Under the pieces are notes generated by a model. It was given only the letters and a program-made list of their open reading frames with translations. It had not been told where the DNA came from and did no database searches. From Serratia proteamaculans_D (GTDB lineage: Bacteria > Pseudomonadota > Gammaproteobacteria > Enterobacterales > Enterobacteriaceae), in NCBI RefSeq assembly GCF_049959315.1, contig NZ_CP188201.1: a stretch of 64,000 nucleotides of DNA. One strand, 5' to 3'. Shown one piece after another: positions 63,080 through 64,000 of the stretch. How positions within the stretch are numbered: position 1 is the first letter of the stretch; the number at the start of each line of letters is the position of its first letter. The translations under genes and the position numbers were made by a program.

Positions 63080-64000
63080 TTAAATGGGGCTTGGCATTGA
63101 TTTTTTACTGAGTAGTGATTGGCTGAACAGACTGGCTAATAAGGCGAGCATGCCGGCGGCCAGGGCGATCCAGGCGACCTGGGCAGCCCCAGTTTGATCT
63201 GAAAGTTGCCCGCCCACCGAAACGCCGAAGGAAAAACCGAGCCACCCGGCGCTTGAAAGCCAGGAAAAGCCTTCGGATAAACAGCCTTTCGGCGTTAACG
63301 ATTCCAACAGGTTACTGCAGGTGATTAATAACGGCGCCACCGATAGACCGGCAATAAATGCAGACAAACCCATAACGATCGGGGAACTGGTGAAAACCAG
63401 CGGAACAGTGCCTGCGAAAAGCGTGGCGGAAGTGAGCAACAGCAGCCGTGGCTGCGGGATAGACCAGTTCATCGCACCATAGCAGAGCCCCCCTACCAGG
63501 CTGCCCCCGGCACAAATCGACAGCAGCACCCCGGCGAGAGTGGGATTGCCCACCTCTTTGGCAAAGGCGATCATCATTACATCAATCGAGCCAAGGAATA
63601 TGCCCACCGCCGCATAGGAGACCATCAGGCTGCGCACCCAGACCATGCTAATAGCCCTACGGCTTTTTTCGTCGACCTTCTGCACAATAACCGGCTCTGA
63701 ACGCCGATGCAGCACCAGTGCCATCGAGCCACTGAAGGTGAAGATGGCACATAAAACCAACCCCGCAGCGGGGTGCAATACCGTGGCTAATACAATGGCG
63801 ACCAATGGGCCCAACAGGAAAATAATCTCGTCGAGGACGGTTTCTAACGCATAGGCGGTTCGCAGAGCCTCATCGGTGACCATCGCCGCCCAACGAGTAC
63901 GAATAAAGCCATCAACCGGTACTGATGAACAGCCAATACCAATAGCCGCGGCCATAATTAGCCATAAATGGGCGTCAAGAAACACCAGGGCAATCAGTAA
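63080..64000 (-). CDS. MFS transporter (partial, 5' end outside window)
   Basis: The minus frame is open from the window end to the stop at 63080, about 306 codons, with eight or nine hydrophobic segments. MFS proteins have about 400 residues and 12 helices, so the first third lies beyond base 64000; the GTG at 63985 is internal, not the start. The R-W-x-x-x-(V/L)-T-D loop (RTRWAAMVTDEALRTAYALE) is seen in sugar/drug efflux MFS proteins. As first visible gene of the biosynthetic operon it is the likely exporter of, or self-resistance to, the product. Confidence 0.88.
   Translation of the reverse strand, partial: LLIALVFLDAHLWLIMAAAIGIGCSSVPVDGFIRTRWAAMVTDEALRTAYALETVLDEIIFLLGPLVAIVLATVLHPAAGLVLCAIFTFSGSMALVLHRRSEPVIVQKVDEKSRRAISMVWVRSLMVSYAAVGIFLGSIDVMMIAFAKEVGNPTLAGVLLSICAGGSLVGGLCYGAMNWSIPQPRLLLLTSATLFAGTVPLVFTSSPIVMGLSAFIAGLSVAPLLITCSNLLESLTPKGCLSEGFSWLSSAGWLGFSFGVSVGGQLSDQTGAAQVAWIALAAGMLALLASLFSQSLLSKKSMPSPI

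Noticed and set aside
1..64000. CRISPR arrays, rRNA, tRNA or insertion sequences
   Set aside because: No regularly spaced direct repeats, no rRNA or tRNA-like sequences and no transposase genes were seen on either strand.

Overview
This window looks like a chromosomal segment of an enterobacterium of the genus Serratia, probably in the S. proteamaculans / liquefaciens / plymuthica range. The evidence is gene order and protein similarity recalled from known families: a uspC - flhDC - motAB - cheAW - chemoreceptors - cheRBYZ - flhBA flagellar block as in Serratia and E. coli, followed by a complete Serratia-type (HSI-I-like) type VI secretion system (T6SS) carrying a Tae4/Tai4 amidase pair, and an orphan relative of the Tri1 immunity enzyme first described in S. 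proteamaculans. Species level is inference.

Layout. (1) 1-14850, minus strand: flhA (3' end beyond the window), flhB, cheZ, cheY, cheB, cheR, two chemoreceptors, cheW, cheA, motB, motA, flhC, flhD. A textbook sigma-28 promoter drives the receptor-cheRBYZ operon. The long AT-rich region upstream of flhD holds a perfect CRP palindrome and an RcsAB box at spacings that match E. coli flhDC. (2) 15.7-19.9 kb: an Hha/YmoA-like gene, uspC, a CurA-like NADPH oxidoreductase, pcp and a LysR regulator, then about 1.1 kb without a convincing gene. (3) 21.0-48.8 kb, plus strand: all thirteen T6SS core genes (tssJKLM, tagF, tssA, tssB, tssC, hcp, fha, pppA, a periplasmic protein, tagJ, tssE, tssF, tssG, clpV, ppkA, vgrG). 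The kinase/phosphatase/FHA/TagF set implies post-translational control by threonine phosphorylation. An hcp - tae4 - tai4 cassette sits in the middle, bracketed by two long perfect hairpins.

(4) 48.8-55.1 kb: the accessory end of the T6SS. It has an Eag-type chaperone with an unusual C-terminal extension, a prePAAR/PAAR effector whose C-terminus matches the CD38 / ADP-ribosyl cyclase active-site pattern (a predicted NAD-consuming toxin), and a 75-residue immunity protein. An AT-rich immunity graveyard follows: an orphan toxin tail overlapping a small immunity gene, a related immunity pseudogene with two in-frame stops, and an intact ADP-ribosylglycohydrolase of the Tri1 type without its toxin. 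It closes with a second hcp followed by an unknown protein with a hydrophobic centre.

(5) 55.2-64.0 kb, minus strand: sbmC-like and tryptophan 2,3-dioxygenase genes, then an eight-gene, tightly overlapping operon: MFS exporter (5' end beyond the window), JmjC/cupin oxygenase, alpha-oxoamine synthase, CitE-like lyase, acylating aldehyde dehydrogenase, 4-hydroxy-2-oxoacid aldolase, ornithine-cyclodeaminase-like enzyme and MaoC dehydratase. I do not recognise this combination as a described pathway. It reads as a compact biosynthetic cluster for a small exported molecule and is, with the CD38-like effector, the best candidate for something new here.
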